From positions 806,001 to 870,000 of the forward strand of contig NZ_CP060724.1 in assembly GCF_014397255.1 (NCBI RefSeq): a stretch of DNA of 64,000 nucleotides. Reading direction: 5' to 3'. The notes beneath the pieces are model-generated. The model was not told the DNA's origin, ran no database searches, and was given only the letters and a program-made list of their open reading frames with translations. Below are positions 23,952 through 33,328 of this stretch, piece by piece. The position numbers and the translations under genes are program-made. Within the stretch, counting starts at the first letter, position 1; each line of letters starts with the position of its first letter. Origin of the DNA: Weissella diestrammenae (GTDB lineage: Bacteria > Bacillota > Bacilli > Lactobacillales > Lactobacillaceae).

Positions 23952-23994
23952 AAAAAGAGTACATCGTATCAACGATGTACTCTTTTTCTTTTTA
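23952..23994 (+). terminator. Intrinsic terminator after gnd
   Basis: Perfect 16-bp stem AAAAAGAGTACATCGT / ACGATGTACTCTTTTT with ATCA loop and more T. Confidence 0.9.
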
Positions 23995-24022
23995 GTCAGT
24001 GATAAAGTTGTGATGTGACGTT

Positions 24023-24040
24023 TGTCCGGAAAAATGGACA
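24023..24040. promoter_or_regulatory. Pilus-region palindrome A
   Basis: TGTCCGGAAAAATGGACA, dyad TGTCC-N8-GGACA. It is one of four related sites with identical spacing, two before each pilus transcription unit. Confidence 0.5.
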
Positions 24041-24127
24041 GAATTAATTCATAGTTTCACCATACTAGGCGACTTCTTTTTGGTTAGCGCACAAAATGAA
24101 CATATTTTTCATAAAGCCACAGTAAAA

Positions 24128-24145
24128 TGTCCTATAAATCGGAAT
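24128..24145. promoter_or_regulatory. Pilus-region palindrome B
   Basis: TGTCCTATAAATCGGAAT, 105 bases (about ten helical turns) after site A. The left arm is perfect and the right arm GGA is kept. Confidence 0.45.
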
Positions 24146-24262
24146 AAACAAAAAATAAGTAAGATACATTTGTTCGGCATAATTAAGACCGTAAACAAAA
24201 CACAGTCGATATTCGCCGAATTAATGAGGGGAGCGACGAATTAATTAAGGAGATTTGATTAC

Positions 24263-26980
24263 ATGGCTAAATGGAAAAATGCGTTATTATTAGGAACATT
24301 GGTAATTCCAATGGCGGCGGGATCAATTGAAGGGGTTGCTGATGCTGCGTTGAAGGGTAGTCGACCAAATGCAACTGATGTGGTTGTCCACAAGTATGTT
24401 ACGGAGACACTAAGTAATACGACCAAGGCGAGTTATTACTTTGGAGACGGAAATACAAATACAACTGGTGCCTTTGGTAACAGCGACTTTCAAAAAGCGG
24501 GTACTGGTTATGGCTTTACAGCTTTCCAAATTCCGGATTCAGCAATTAAGGGTTATGAGACAGCGAGTGATAAGCCAAAGATTAGTACCGAAGACGCTTT
24601 TACAGTTGGTGGTACGACATATAAGTGGTCAGATGTATTAGAAGCTAAAAAAGTAACGCCTAGTGATGCAACCTATCAACAAGGAAATACCTCAACAAAG
24701 AAGAGCCAATACACAATCGCGGTGAAATCATCAGTGATTGATACATTGACCTATGCAGGACTGATTGCAGCGATCGATAGCATTGATGTAAACGCAACGA
24801 AGCAGGTGCAAACGACAGATGGTACAGGTGATGCATCATTTAATGATTTAGTGAACGGTAACTGGATTGTGATGGAAACAACGTCACCAGCAGACGTTGC
24901 CCAAGATGGGCGTGCAGTGCCAATGGTCTTGCACTTACCAATGGTTAACCCTGCCGGGGCTGAAGCTGGCACTGATTATTGGTTCGATGGTAGTGGTGTG
25001 GCCTTACAATTGTACGCTAAGAATTACAAGACTAAGGGTGATTTGACCGTTGTTAAGTACGATTCGGATGATTACGCAAGCAAGACCAATGCTAAGCGAA
25101 TGGCTGGTGCTGGTATTCAGTTGTTCCAAGGCGATGCGGCTGCGGTGCAAGCTGCATTGCAAACAGGTGCTGGAAAGGCATTATTGAAAGCAGCCAATAC
25201 GACTAAAAGTTCGACCGACCTCCAAGCTTTGCAAAATTTCATTATTGAGAATGGTGGCACTTTGGTGGACTATAAAGTGACTACAGGTTCAGGTAACGCC
25301 AAGGCCCACTTTACTAATTTAACACCTGGTCAAACGTATCACTTTGTCGAGTTGATTGCGCCTGATAATGGCGTAACACCTGGAGATAAAGAGCATACAC
25401 AATTTATTCTTGATGGGACAGTTAAAAGTGTTACATTGAGCAATGCTGATGCTGCTGAGGCAAATACTGATGGTGGCCTTGTTGGTGGGGCATTGAAGTA
25501 TGTTGGCTCACACGTTGATCTTGTCAACGATGATTTCTCAGTTGAAAAGAAAGTTAACGTAAAGGGAAATGCTGCGGCAGATTCGACAGGTTCACCGTTT
25601 GATAACGGTAAGTTTGAAGCGATTGATGATAACTTAGGGGTAGCCCGTGGACAAGTGTTCCAATGGGCAATTCGTTCAGAAATCAATAATGCAAGTAAGT
25701 TAAAGCAATATGATATTGTCGATGACATGCCGTATCAAGTCAACGTGAATGATATGGTCATCGGGTTGACTATCAATGGGACTTACACGTCATTGATTAA
25801 AGCCACAAATGAGACTACCGATAATTCATATAATAACGGTGGTGATTCTGGTCATGGACTTGGCTATGATTCTGATTTAGCTTCAGATGGAAAAGTTTCA
25901 TTTGCATTGACTGAGGCAGGTAAAGCATACTTTGAGGCGAAAGGTGTTTGGGCAGAAGGAAACGACGAAAATACTTTTGTCAAAACGATGATTCGCGTCC
26001 ATGGTACGACATCTACTTACGCCTTTGATGCTGAAAATCGTGCTGTTGAGTCACACACAAATGGGCAATTAACAATTGAAACTAAGGAGGCCTTCCGAAA
26101 TATTATTGGTGATCAATTGAGCTATCTTGATGTGACACTGAATGTACAAACAAATTCAGCAGCTCAAGTTGGCGCAATTGATAACAAGGTAGGCTTGAAT
26201 GTTGAAAACGATTACGATCGTGTGCAAGCAGAGGATACATCTAAAACCTTTGAGGCTGGTTGGGAATTCAAAAAGACTGATTCAGATGGTGCTGCCTTAG
26301 CTGGCGCTGGATTTGACTTAGCATATGAAGTGACAGCTGATAATATTAACCAGATCAGACAACAATTATTAGGCACAACTAATCTAGGGACTGCAGTTTC
26401 TAATGCGACGCTTGATAAGATGGCTGAAGCTAAGGGTGTTTCCAGAGAAGAAGTTGTTACTTATCTACAAGGACAAGCGGCTAACTTAGCAATTGGACAA
26501 AAGGTTTACTTTACGCATCTATCAATGGATGGTAATAATCAGCCAGTGATTGAGATGGCTGGCATGACATCAATTGCACCAATGGGTGATGTTTTCTGGA
26601 CAACTGAGCCAACATGGGCAACAACGCATAAGACAGGCAGTGACGGTTACTTCCAATACTGTGGGTTACCAGCTGGACAATATACGTTGATTGAATCAAT
26701 TGTACCGTCAGGGTACACAAAGATGGCTGATAAACAATTTTCACTCGGTGGCGAGACGGCAGCGCCTGGGTTCCCATTCTTGACATCTTCAATAGGCAAT
26801 ATGCTCAATTCTGATGATAAAATCACAGGGGATTTCACCGGCAACCATGTTGAAATTAAAAACTATGAGAAGTCAATTTTCCCAGTAACTGGGGCGATTG
26901 GATTAGTAATGATGATTTTGACTGGTGCCTTAGCCATGGCGTATGCGTTAGTTAAGCGTAATAAGCAGGCTAAAATGTAA
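24263..26980 (+). CDS. Sortase-anchored backbone pilin (SpaA-type)
   Basis: A secreted cell-wall protein of 905 residues with a signal peptide (to about residue 28, VADA), an N-terminal pilin-type strand TDVVVHKY with lysine K44, repeated beta domains, a CnaB domain from about residue 670 (GWEFKKTDSDGAALAGAGFDL), E-box-like YTLIESIVPSGY, and a C-terminal sorting signal FPVTG (873-877), hydrophobic span and basic tail. Isopeptide-stabilised CnaB folds and a lysine-containing N-terminal strand suit a polymerising pilin. No YPK-type pilin motif was recognised. It has its own terminator, and the paralogue at 30270 aligns in order along most of its length. No sortase is adjacent; the class C sortase at 58062 is the likely partner. 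Confidence 0.88.
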   Translation: MAKWKNALLLGTLVIPMAAGSIEGVADAALKGSRPNATDVVVHKYVTETLSNTTKASYYFGDGNTNTTGAFGNSDFQKAGTGYGFTAFQIPDSAIKGYETASDKPKISTEDAFTVGGTTYKWSDVLEAKKVTPSDATYQQGNTSTKKSQYTIAVKSSVIDTLTYAGLIAAIDSIDVNATKQVQTTDGTGDASFNDLVNGNWIVMETTSPADVAQDGRAVPMVLHLPMVNPAGAEAGTDYWFDGSGVALQLYAKNYKTKGDLTVVKYDSDDYASKTNAKRMAGAGIQLFQGDAAAVQAALQTGAGKALLKAANTTKSSTDLQALQNFIIENGGTLVDYKVTTGSGNAKAHFTNLTPGQTYHFVELIAPDNGVTPGDKEHTQFILDGTVKSVTLSNADAAEANTDGGLVGGALKYVGSHVDLVNDDFSVEKKVNVKGNAAADSTGSPFDNGKFEAIDDNLGVARGQVFQWAIRSEINNASKLKQYDIVDDMPYQVNVNDMVIGLTINGTYTSLIKATNETTDNSYNNGGDSGHGLGYDSDLASDGKVSFALTEAGKAYFEAKGVWAEGNDENTFVKTMIRVHGTTSTYAFDAENRAVESHTNGQLTIETKEAFRNIIGDQLSYLDVTLNVQTNSAAQVGAIDNKVGLNVENDYDRVQAEDTSKTFEAGWEFKKTDSDGAALAGAGFDLAYEVTADNINQIRQQLLGTTNLGTAVSNATLDKMAEAKGVSREEVVTYLQGQAANLAIGQKVYFTHLSMDGNNQPVIEMAGMTSIAPMGDVFWTTEPTWATTHKTGSDGYFQYCGLPAGQYTLIESIVPSGYTKMADKQFSLGGETAAPGFPFLTSSIGNMLNSDDKITGDFTGNHVEIKNYEKSIFPVTGAIGLVMMILTGALAMAYALVKRNKQAKM

Positions 26981-27043
26981 TCAACAATAAGAAACAATGT
27001 CACTTAAATTCTCTATTTAATTAGGATTGTAATCGCAATCTGC

Positions 27044-27077
27044 AAAAAGCACAAAGGTTCAACCTTTGTGCTTTTTT
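27044..27077 (+). terminator. Intrinsic terminator after the first pilin
   Basis: Stem AAAAAGCACAAAGG / CCTTTGTGCTTTTT with TTCAA loop. It separates the pilin from the two-gene unit downstream. Confidence 0.92.
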
Positions 27078-27131
27078 GTGTTCTTAAGGCGACAAATGAC
27101 GATAGATATGAAATTCACACTTTGCACATAA

Positions 27132-27149
27132 TATCCGAAAAGTCAGACT
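27132..27149. promoter_or_regulatory. Pilus-region palindrome C
   Basis: TATCCGAAAAGTCAGACT, the most degenerate of the four 18-bp sites, with the same TCC-N8-(G/A)GA spacing. Confidence 0.4.
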
Positions 27150-27264
27150 TTATCCTTAAAAAAGACACATTTTTCAAAATTCGAGCGTATTTTATCAGCA
27201 ATCTCTTTACAGAAAGTTAGTGGGATACCCTAGTTGCGTTTGCGATACTTATTGACGTAGGAAA

Positions 27265-27282
27265 AGTACGGAAAATCGGACA
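27265..27282. promoter_or_regulatory. Pilus-region palindrome D
   Basis: AGTACGGAAAATCGGACA. It shares the core GGAAAA and the right arm GGACA with site A and lies only 24 bases before the adhesin start, about where transcription would begin. Confidence 0.45.
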
Positions 27283-27305
27283 CTTCAATAATAGGGAGTA
27301 TGAAT

Positions 27306-30260
27306 ATGCAAAAGATAAAACGGAAAAGAATGATTAAACGGGGGCGTGTCTTAACAGGACTATTTACAATGTTAGCCCCGTTAGCGATAAATCTTGGTTT
27401 AATCGGACAAACTGTGATTGCACAGTCAACTGAATTGGTCCAAGATCAACGGTTAGTTGTGACATCTCAGGCAAAACAGAAAAAACAAGAGACAACGTGG
27501 ACTTTTGATTTTAAACGCACTGATGCGACAGCCCAATGGATTAGTGCCGACTTTGATTTTGTCGCAGCTGGATTAACTGATGTACAAGTCACGCTAGATC
27601 AAGAAAAGCTAGCGTTAAATGATAATCAGGTTGACTTTGAGGCTAATCAAGAGAAGCATACGTTGATTGTCACGGCAAAATCAACAACGAATGAGACACG
27701 CAAAATTGAATTACCGATTACATTTGGTTTGTATGCTGATCAAATGAAGACCACTAACTTGTTGGCTGAAAACAACCAATCAGTGATCGCAAGTTTGGAA
27801 TTCAAAACAGTGCAAAGTACTACTCAAACTCAAATGACTCAGAGTGACTCAGCTGTACCATTAGTGGGACCGGCCCCAGAAGAAGCTGGTACTGGCTATC
27901 TGACAAGTGATCCACGCACGGCATTTGCGAGTCTACCAACGGTTGATTCAAACAAAATTGAGGCCGTATTGATTGATAAGAAAACTTCAACCACACCAAA
28001 TGCTGCCAATGGGAAAACAAATCCGAATAATTTCCAAGCATGGGCGAAGAAAACAAATAATAGTCTTAAATTGACTAATTCACCTGACGGTATCGGTGGT
28101 GGTGATGCACCGTATGGTTATTCTGGCTCATCAGAAGAGATTGTGGTGGCACAAAAATTTGATGCCACAATTGGAAAGATTGATGGTGGAACAGCTGGAA
28201 TTGTCCCTGGACAAGCTACATCTGGTGGATCGGTTACATTTAGTGAAGTAAAGCGTAAATATCACAATCAATACGAAAATAATGAAACAGCCCAAAAAGG
28301 AAATAAGTCATCATACTTTGTGAGCTTTAAAAATACTACTGCGATGTCAGGCTTTGAAATGAGTGTCGTTTATGACAAAGTTGGAAACTATGTAGATTCG
28401 ACTGGTCAAGCACATGCAATTGGTGCAGTGATGCATATTTCAAATGTTAAGCCGGCGGCCGGTGACACACTTGTTTCGGGCGTGTCACAATTCCGATTTA
28501 TTGATATTCCAAATAACCTGTATTCAGGGTTGGTTTATCAAGGGATTGCATCATTAGATATTGAAATTAGTTTCTATACGATGGCCGTTAAGGAAGGAAA
28601 AAGTACCTTCGAAAAGCGCATTGACGTTAATAAAAAGACTGTGACTGAGAATGGGGCAACCAAGCAAGTGTCTAAAGCACAACTTACTTTCTCATCATTA
28701 AATAATTTTGGTAGTCAAAGTGGGACATTCTCATGGAATGAGACCGATTTTGGGATTGATAAAGCGTCATGGAATAAGTCAAAGTGGGCCGAATCGGTTA
28801 GCAAGCTAAACGGTGACGCTACTGATAAAACACCAAATTTGAGTGAGAAATCAGCGATGCATAATGACGGTGGTAAATGGTATTCGTCAACACACGGTTA
28901 TTATTTTCCTAAATATCCGATTACAGGTTCGACTGATAACTGGGTGTCTGATGCAAATAACCGCTGGGTCGACGAACTTGGTTCATTAACTTTTGAACGT
29001 GGTTCATTATCATATCCGATTACAGGTACAAATTATCAATTTACATTATCATCGGGAACTGGAAATACTTGGCAATCAATAACAAGTGCCGCCAACGTTG
29101 TTTTGGACTTACCTAGTCCGAAGAAAACAGTGACCCGCTCTGATTTAACTTATGTACAAGCAACAGCAGGTAAGCGCCAATCAGATGCGACAGCTGCGGC
29201 AAATAATGACACGTCACAAGAAAAATCAACACCATATACACCATTAAATGATGGGAATGGGCTAGATGCTGGAAATGATGCTTCAACGTTGGACTTAAAC
29301 GATGATGCCCATTTAACAGCTGATGCAGATTCTAAATTGAACTTTGATTACTGGATTTTCCAACCCACTTATGTGATTGGCGTTGATTCGGTGGCAAAAC
29401 CAAAGATGTTGAAAGTGACTGATGTATTACCAGCAGGGATTGAATATGTTGACGTTGAAGTATTTAATACTGATGGCACAAAATTGGTTGATTACGCGAA
29501 TGCGGCAAATAAAGGTTATACAGTGACAACGAGTACGGTTAGTGGCACTGGTCAAACGAAAGTTACGATTAATTTGACGACTGGTGGCTTACGCAAGGCT
29601 GAATTCAATGGTGGTGATTTGGCCTTTAAGATTAAGGTTAAAACACCGGCAGCTCCAGAAAAGTATCTGGAATTTGTAAATACCGCTGATGTCTGGACTT
29701 CAGAATCAGCAAGTAAGACTACAAATGACGTTAAGAACAGTATTCGACCATCAGCCGGTTTGACAATTAAAAAGACGGATGTAACGAATACAGTAATTAC
29801 AAATCCAAAGGGGCTTGAATTCACGCTGATACAAGTTAAAGCTTGGAATTACAAGAAAAATGAACCGTCTGCAGAAGCATTTACACCAGTTGTAAAAACC
29901 ACTTCAACGACGATTGGCAGTTCAACTTGGGAATGGCGTGATTTAAAGCCAGGTCAGTATGAATTGTTTGAAAAGACAGCGCCAGAAGGTTATCAGATTG
30001 AGGGGGATGGGAAATACCTAATTAATATTGATAAAGATAAGAAAATAACATCAGTCGATGGTAAGTTAACATTCACTACGATGCCAACGACAAAATGTTG
30101 GCCACCAGTATCAACTGAAACGATGTACCTCAGCTCAGTGAAAAATGAATCAATTGAAGAATCATATTTCCCTAAAACTGGGTCAATTGGTTTAGTGGCC
30201 TTTCTGTTAATTGGTACGGGAATAATTGCGTTTGCTCTTGTTAAGCGCGTGCGACGTTAG
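27306..30260 (+). CDS. Sortase-anchored adhesin / pilus tip candidate
   Basis: A large secreted wall protein of 984 residues. A basic N-terminus followed by a hydrophobic stretch (GLFTMLAPLAINLGLIGQTVIA) is the signal peptide. A long unassigned adhesive region follows, then a fimbrial-isopeptide D2-like domain (VLPAGIEYVDVEVF), a CnaB domain (LTIKKTDVTNTVITNPKGLEF) with E-box YELFEKTAPEGY, and the sorting signal FPKTG (955-959). The start at 27306 is chosen over 27300 because GGGAG (27294-27298) leaves 7 bases rather than 1. Its stop codon overlaps the ribosome site of the next pilin, so the two are translationally coupled. Large size, absence of the lysine strand and a proximal position suggest a tip adhesin. 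Confidence 0.85.
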   Translation: MQKIKRKRMIKRGRVLTGLFTMLAPLAINLGLIGQTVIAQSTELVQDQRLVVTSQAKQKKQETTWTFDFKRTDATAQWISADFDFVAAGLTDVQVTLDQEKLALNDNQVDFEANQEKHTLIVTAKSTTNETRKIELPITFGLYADQMKTTNLLAENNQSVIASLEFKTVQSTTQTQMTQSDSAVPLVGPAPEEAGTGYLTSDPRTAFASLPTVDSNKIEAVLIDKKTSTTPNAANGKTNPNNFQAWAKKTNNSLKLTNSPDGIGGGDAPYGYSGSSEEIVVAQKFDATIGKIDGGTAGIVPGQATSGGSVTFSEVKRKYHNQYENNETAQKGNKSSYFVSFKNTTAMSGFEMSVVYDKVGNYVDSTGQAHAIGAVMHISNVKPAAGDTLVSGVSQFRFIDIPNNLYSGLVYQGIASLDIEISFYTMAVKEGKSTFEKRIDVNKKTVTENGATKQVSKAQLTFSSLNNFGSQSGTFSWNETDFGIDKASWNKSKWAESVSKLNGDATDKTPNLSEKSAMHNDGGKWYSSTHGYYFPKYPITGSTDNWVSDANNRWVDELGSLTFERGSLSYPITGTNYQFTLSSGTGNTWQSITSAANVVLDLPSPKKTVTRSDLTYVQATAGKRQSDATAAANNDTSQEKSTPYTPLNDGNGLDAGNDASTLDLNDDAHLTADADSKLNFDYWIFQPTYVIGVDSVAKPKMLKVTDVLPAGIEYVDVEVFNTDGTKLVDYANAANKGYTVTTSTVSGTGQTKVTINLTTGGLRKAEFNGGDLAFKIKVKTPAAPEKYLEFVNTADVWTSESASKTTNDVKNSIRPSAGLTIKKTDVTNTVITNPKGLEFTLIQVKAWNYKKNEPSAEAFTPVVKTTSTTIGSSTWEWRDLKPGQYELFEKTAPEGYQIEGDGKYLINIDKDKKITSVDGKLTFTTMPTTKCWPPVSTETMYLSSVKNESIEESYFPKTGSIGLVAFLLIGTGIIAFALVKRVRR

Positions 30261-30269
30261 GAGATTAAA

Positions 30270-33086
30270 ATGAAAAATTTAAAAAACCTGGCAATGATTG
30301 TCACACTCGTCATACCATTTTTGGTAGCAACGGTACAACCAATCTTTGCCACAACAAAAACAGATCGACCGACTCAAACAGAAGTCGTTGTACATTCGAT
30401 TGCCGACTTTTCTGAACGGGAAAAGTTAAATAAAGCGATGTACTGGGGAAATGGAACGGAACAAGGTTTCACGGATGCAGTCAAAGAATATGAAAAAAAT
30501 ACAGGCTTAAAGACCGATTGGCGACCGCAAACGAATAATTTCTTCCGTGCGTTACGTCTGCCAGATAATGCAGTTGTGACAAAAACTGATAAAGACGATA
30601 AAGACTTAAAGCCAAAAATTTCGGATGCTTATATCGGATGGCTTGAGGTTAATGAATCAGAATCTGGGGAACGTGAGCACGTTAAGTGGTCTGATGTCCT
30701 AAAACCAGTGAAGGTTGAACGTAATTATGGTGGTACGCCAACAGTTGGAAGCAATTTTGACGACAAATCAAATAAGATTAATCAATGGACAATTGGTTAT
30801 GTACATGACAATGGTGATACCGAACTTAAATTATTGATTGGTTTGAATCGCATTATTCGTGAAGCAACCGTTGATTATTGGGAAAATAAAGGCTTAACAC
30901 AAGCTGAAGTGATTAAAATTTCTGATCCGACTGACGCTGAAGGAAATACAAAGTTCAAGTTAGCAAATGGGCAATGGATTATTGAACAAGCGTTAACTGA
31001 GAACATGGACAAGTCATTGATTTCAACGTTCTCAGTGCCAATGTTCATTAGTTTGCCAATGATGAATCCGACAGCGAAAAACAATGCTGATTCAAATTAT
31101 TGGTATGATGCAACGGGGAACAATTCCTTGCATCTTTATGCCAAACAGTATGACCCAACAACCATCAAAGTTGCAAAGACAAATGCTGAAGATGGTAAGC
31201 CGATCAAAGACGTTCGGTTTTTGATGATGCGAAAAGATTTGTTTGTCAATTATTTTAAGGGGGACGTCAATGCAGCTTTAGAAGCCTTAGATAGTGCTAT
31301 TAAAAAAATCATTGCTGACTTAAAGGACCATCCAGATCAAACGGATCAAATTCTTGACCGCTATTTGAAGCAATACGTTGGGGCAGCGGGCAACCCATTA
31401 TATGCCGCACGTAAGACGGATAAGAATGGCATTGCAACCTTTAGTTCAAGTGGTGATGAAGCCATTTACAACTTGGATACTTGTTCAAACTATTATATTG
31501 CTGAAATCTATGCCCCTGAACCATACTTGATTGATTCAGCGGCAACTGGTGACTCAGTCGCCAATTATCCTAATATTCATGAAATCGAAATTGAAAAATA
31601 TTATGAATCAGATGGAAATACAATTCTGGTCGGAGAAGGAACAACTGATTTCGGTGATTACGATCGACCAACGGTTGATAAGGCCGTTAAAGTCAATGGA
31701 AAAACTTTTGGCTTGAATGAAAAAAATACTGGTGACCAAAGTGAAGGCGTTGCTCGTGGGCAAATCTTCCAATGGATTATTAACGCAAGCATTAATCAAA
31801 ATATTGGTTCATATACGAAATATGAATTGTTAGACACGATTCCTTATAATTCAAATTGGACTGATGCGACTTTGTCGTTGACGTATACGGACAAAAACGG
31901 CAAGCAACAATCAATCTCATTGTTTGAAATGATGCAAAACCTTTATCCGCGAAATGCAGAAGGTGTGGCAGCTATCGAACATGCTTCGGGTGAGGGAATT
32001 GCTTATACCAACAATCAAGCTGGTTCAACGGTCAATAATTTACAAATTGGTTATAATCAACAGACTGCACCAACGGTGAAGGCTGTGAATGCTGAATTGA
32101 GTGGTGCTGAAGGCATTGAATTAGCTGGGCGGACATCAATCTACACATTCGATAGTAATAATCGAACAGTTGATAAAAAGCAACCAGTTGAGGACGGTTA
32201 CGCACAATTAACGTTAAATGCTGAGCTTCGGACATGGTTATCAAATAAGATGACTGCTTTGCTCGAAGAAGGCGCCAAAAACGGTTCTTGGCACTTAAAT
32301 TGGACACTTGATGCATTTGCCAATACAGCCGCACAATCAAGTGATTTAGTGAATACGATTGATTTAAGTTATCAAACAACTTTTGATAGCGGAAGTGACC
32401 GTGATAAGACGCATACTTTCACTGCTGGTTGGGAAATTGTTAAAACTGATGGTAATCCTGTATTGAAGCAAGATGTCATTACTAATGGTTTGGCCGGTGC
32501 TGGGTTCAATCTTGGTTATCAAGTAACAAAGGATAATTTGTCAACAATCGTTAAGGCGTTATATTCTGCGGCGGCTTATCCAACTTATAGTCATACCGCT
32601 TCAGACAACGATATTGCGCAACTAAAAGTCGATGTTCAAGCTGGTAAAGTACGCTGGGTTTACTTCATGCATTTGGATGTTGAAACGCAAATGCCAATGA
32701 ATATGATGCATTCGGGCTCACATTCGGTCATGGGTGACGTTATTTGGACTTTGGATGAAAAGAATGCGACAACGCATACATCAGGTACTGATGGCTATCT
32801 TCAATACTGTGGTTTGGCTAGTGGTGAATATCAGTTGAAGGAGGTTATTACACCAGAAGGCTATCAAACATTGAAAGCACCATATAATTTCACTTTGACG
32901 CGTCAAGAAAAGGGAATTATCAATGGTCAGGCTGGTGATGGTGATATCTTCGTCGCCAATTATAAAGAAGGGGCGCAGGCACTTTTGCCAAAGACAGCCG
33001 GCGTTTGGATGTTAGGTATCATCTTAGTTGCAATTGTTGCCTTCTTACTTGCTAATGCAGCAAAGTTAAAAGAAAAAATGCAATGA
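30270..33086 (+). CDS. Sortase-anchored pilin paralogue without the N-terminal lysine
   Basis: A 938-residue secreted wall protein homologous to the pilin at 24263. Shared landmarks in order are the N-terminal strand TEVVVHSIAD, LPMMNPTAKNNADSNYW, GVARGQIFQWIINASIN, FTAGWEIVKTDG and GTDGYLQYCGL with E-box YQLKEVITPEGY. The lysine of VVVHK is serine here (S43). The sorting signal is LPKTA (906-910) rather than LPXTG, followed by a hydrophobic span and basic tail. The signal peptide ends near residue 27 (PIFAT). TAGGAG before the start overlaps the upstream stop. Loss of the lysine and the different sorting signal suggest an ancillary or basal subunit rather than a second backbone. This is inference. 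Confidence 0.85.
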   Translation: MKNLKNLAMIVTLVIPFLVATVQPIFATTKTDRPTQTEVVVHSIADFSEREKLNKAMYWGNGTEQGFTDAVKEYEKNTGLKTDWRPQTNNFFRALRLPDNAVVTKTDKDDKDLKPKISDAYIGWLEVNESESGEREHVKWSDVLKPVKVERNYGGTPTVGSNFDDKSNKINQWTIGYVHDNGDTELKLLIGLNRIIREATVDYWENKGLTQAEVIKISDPTDAEGNTKFKLANGQWIIEQALTENMDKSLISTFSVPMFISLPMMNPTAKNNADSNYWYDATGNNSLHLYAKQYDPTTIKVAKTNAEDGKPIKDVRFLMMRKDLFVNYFKGDVNAALEALDSAIKKIIADLKDHPDQTDQILDRYLKQYVGAAGNPLYAARKTDKNGIATFSSSGDEAIYNLDTCSNYYIAEIYAPEPYLIDSAATGDSVANYPNIHEIEIEKYYESDGNTILVGEGTTDFGDYDRPTVDKAVKVNGKTFGLNEKNTGDQSEGVARGQIFQWIINASINQNIGSYTKYELLDTIPYNSNWTDATLSLTYTDKNGKQQSISLFEMMQNLYPRNAEGVAAIEHASGEGIAYTNNQAGSTVNNLQIGYNQQTAPTVKAVNAELSGAEGIELAGRTSIYTFDSNNRTVDKKQPVEDGYAQLTLNAELRTWLSNKMTALLEEGAKNGSWHLNWTLDAFANTAAQSSDLVNTIDLSYQTTFDSGSDRDKTHTFTAGWEIVKTDGNPVLKQDVITNGLAGAGFNLGYQVTKDNLSTIVKALYSAAAYPTYSHTASDNDIAQLKVDVQAGKVRWVYFMHLDVETQMPMNMMHSGSHSVMGDVIWTLDEKNATTHTSGTDGYLQYCGLASGEYQLKEVITPEGYQTLKAPYNFTLTRQEKGIINGQAGDGDIFVANYKEGAQALLPKTAGVWMLGIILVAIVAFLLANAAKLKEKMQ

Positions 33087-33129
33087 TAAATCGGCTAGTA
33101 GTAGCGATATGTGATTAATTGAATGCTCG

Positions 33130-33161
33130 AAATGGTGTGCATATTTTGCACACCATTTTTT
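33130..33161 (+). terminator. Intrinsic terminator after the second pilin
   Basis: Stem AAATGGTGTGCA / TGCACACCATTT followed by T. Confidence 0.92.
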
Positions 33162-33328
33162 ATGTTCTATCACTCAGTTTGAGCTTTCTTTTTAAGTGGT
33201 ATAAGGTGAATTGATATTGAATATCAGGGTGAGGTTAAGCCATTCGATCTTGTTCGACAATCGTTACGAGGCGCATTGTTTGGTGAGGATTTCAGTACGT
33301 GGTATATTCAAAATAGGAGGGCGTAATC

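Larger units (their letters stand above)
23828..24262 (+). other. Intergenic region with terminator and paired motif
   Basis: No gene is seen here. The region holds the gnd terminator at 23952 and two copies of an 18-bp TGTCC-N8-GGACA-like motif at 24023 and 24128. AAGGAG (24247-24252) is the pilin ribosome site. Confidence 0.6.

Noticed and set aside
30270-33086. Whether the two pilin paralogues are a recent tandem duplication
   Set aside because: Similarity is clear at landmarks but low overall, and an unrelated adhesin lies between them, so the duplication is old and not a repeat feature.
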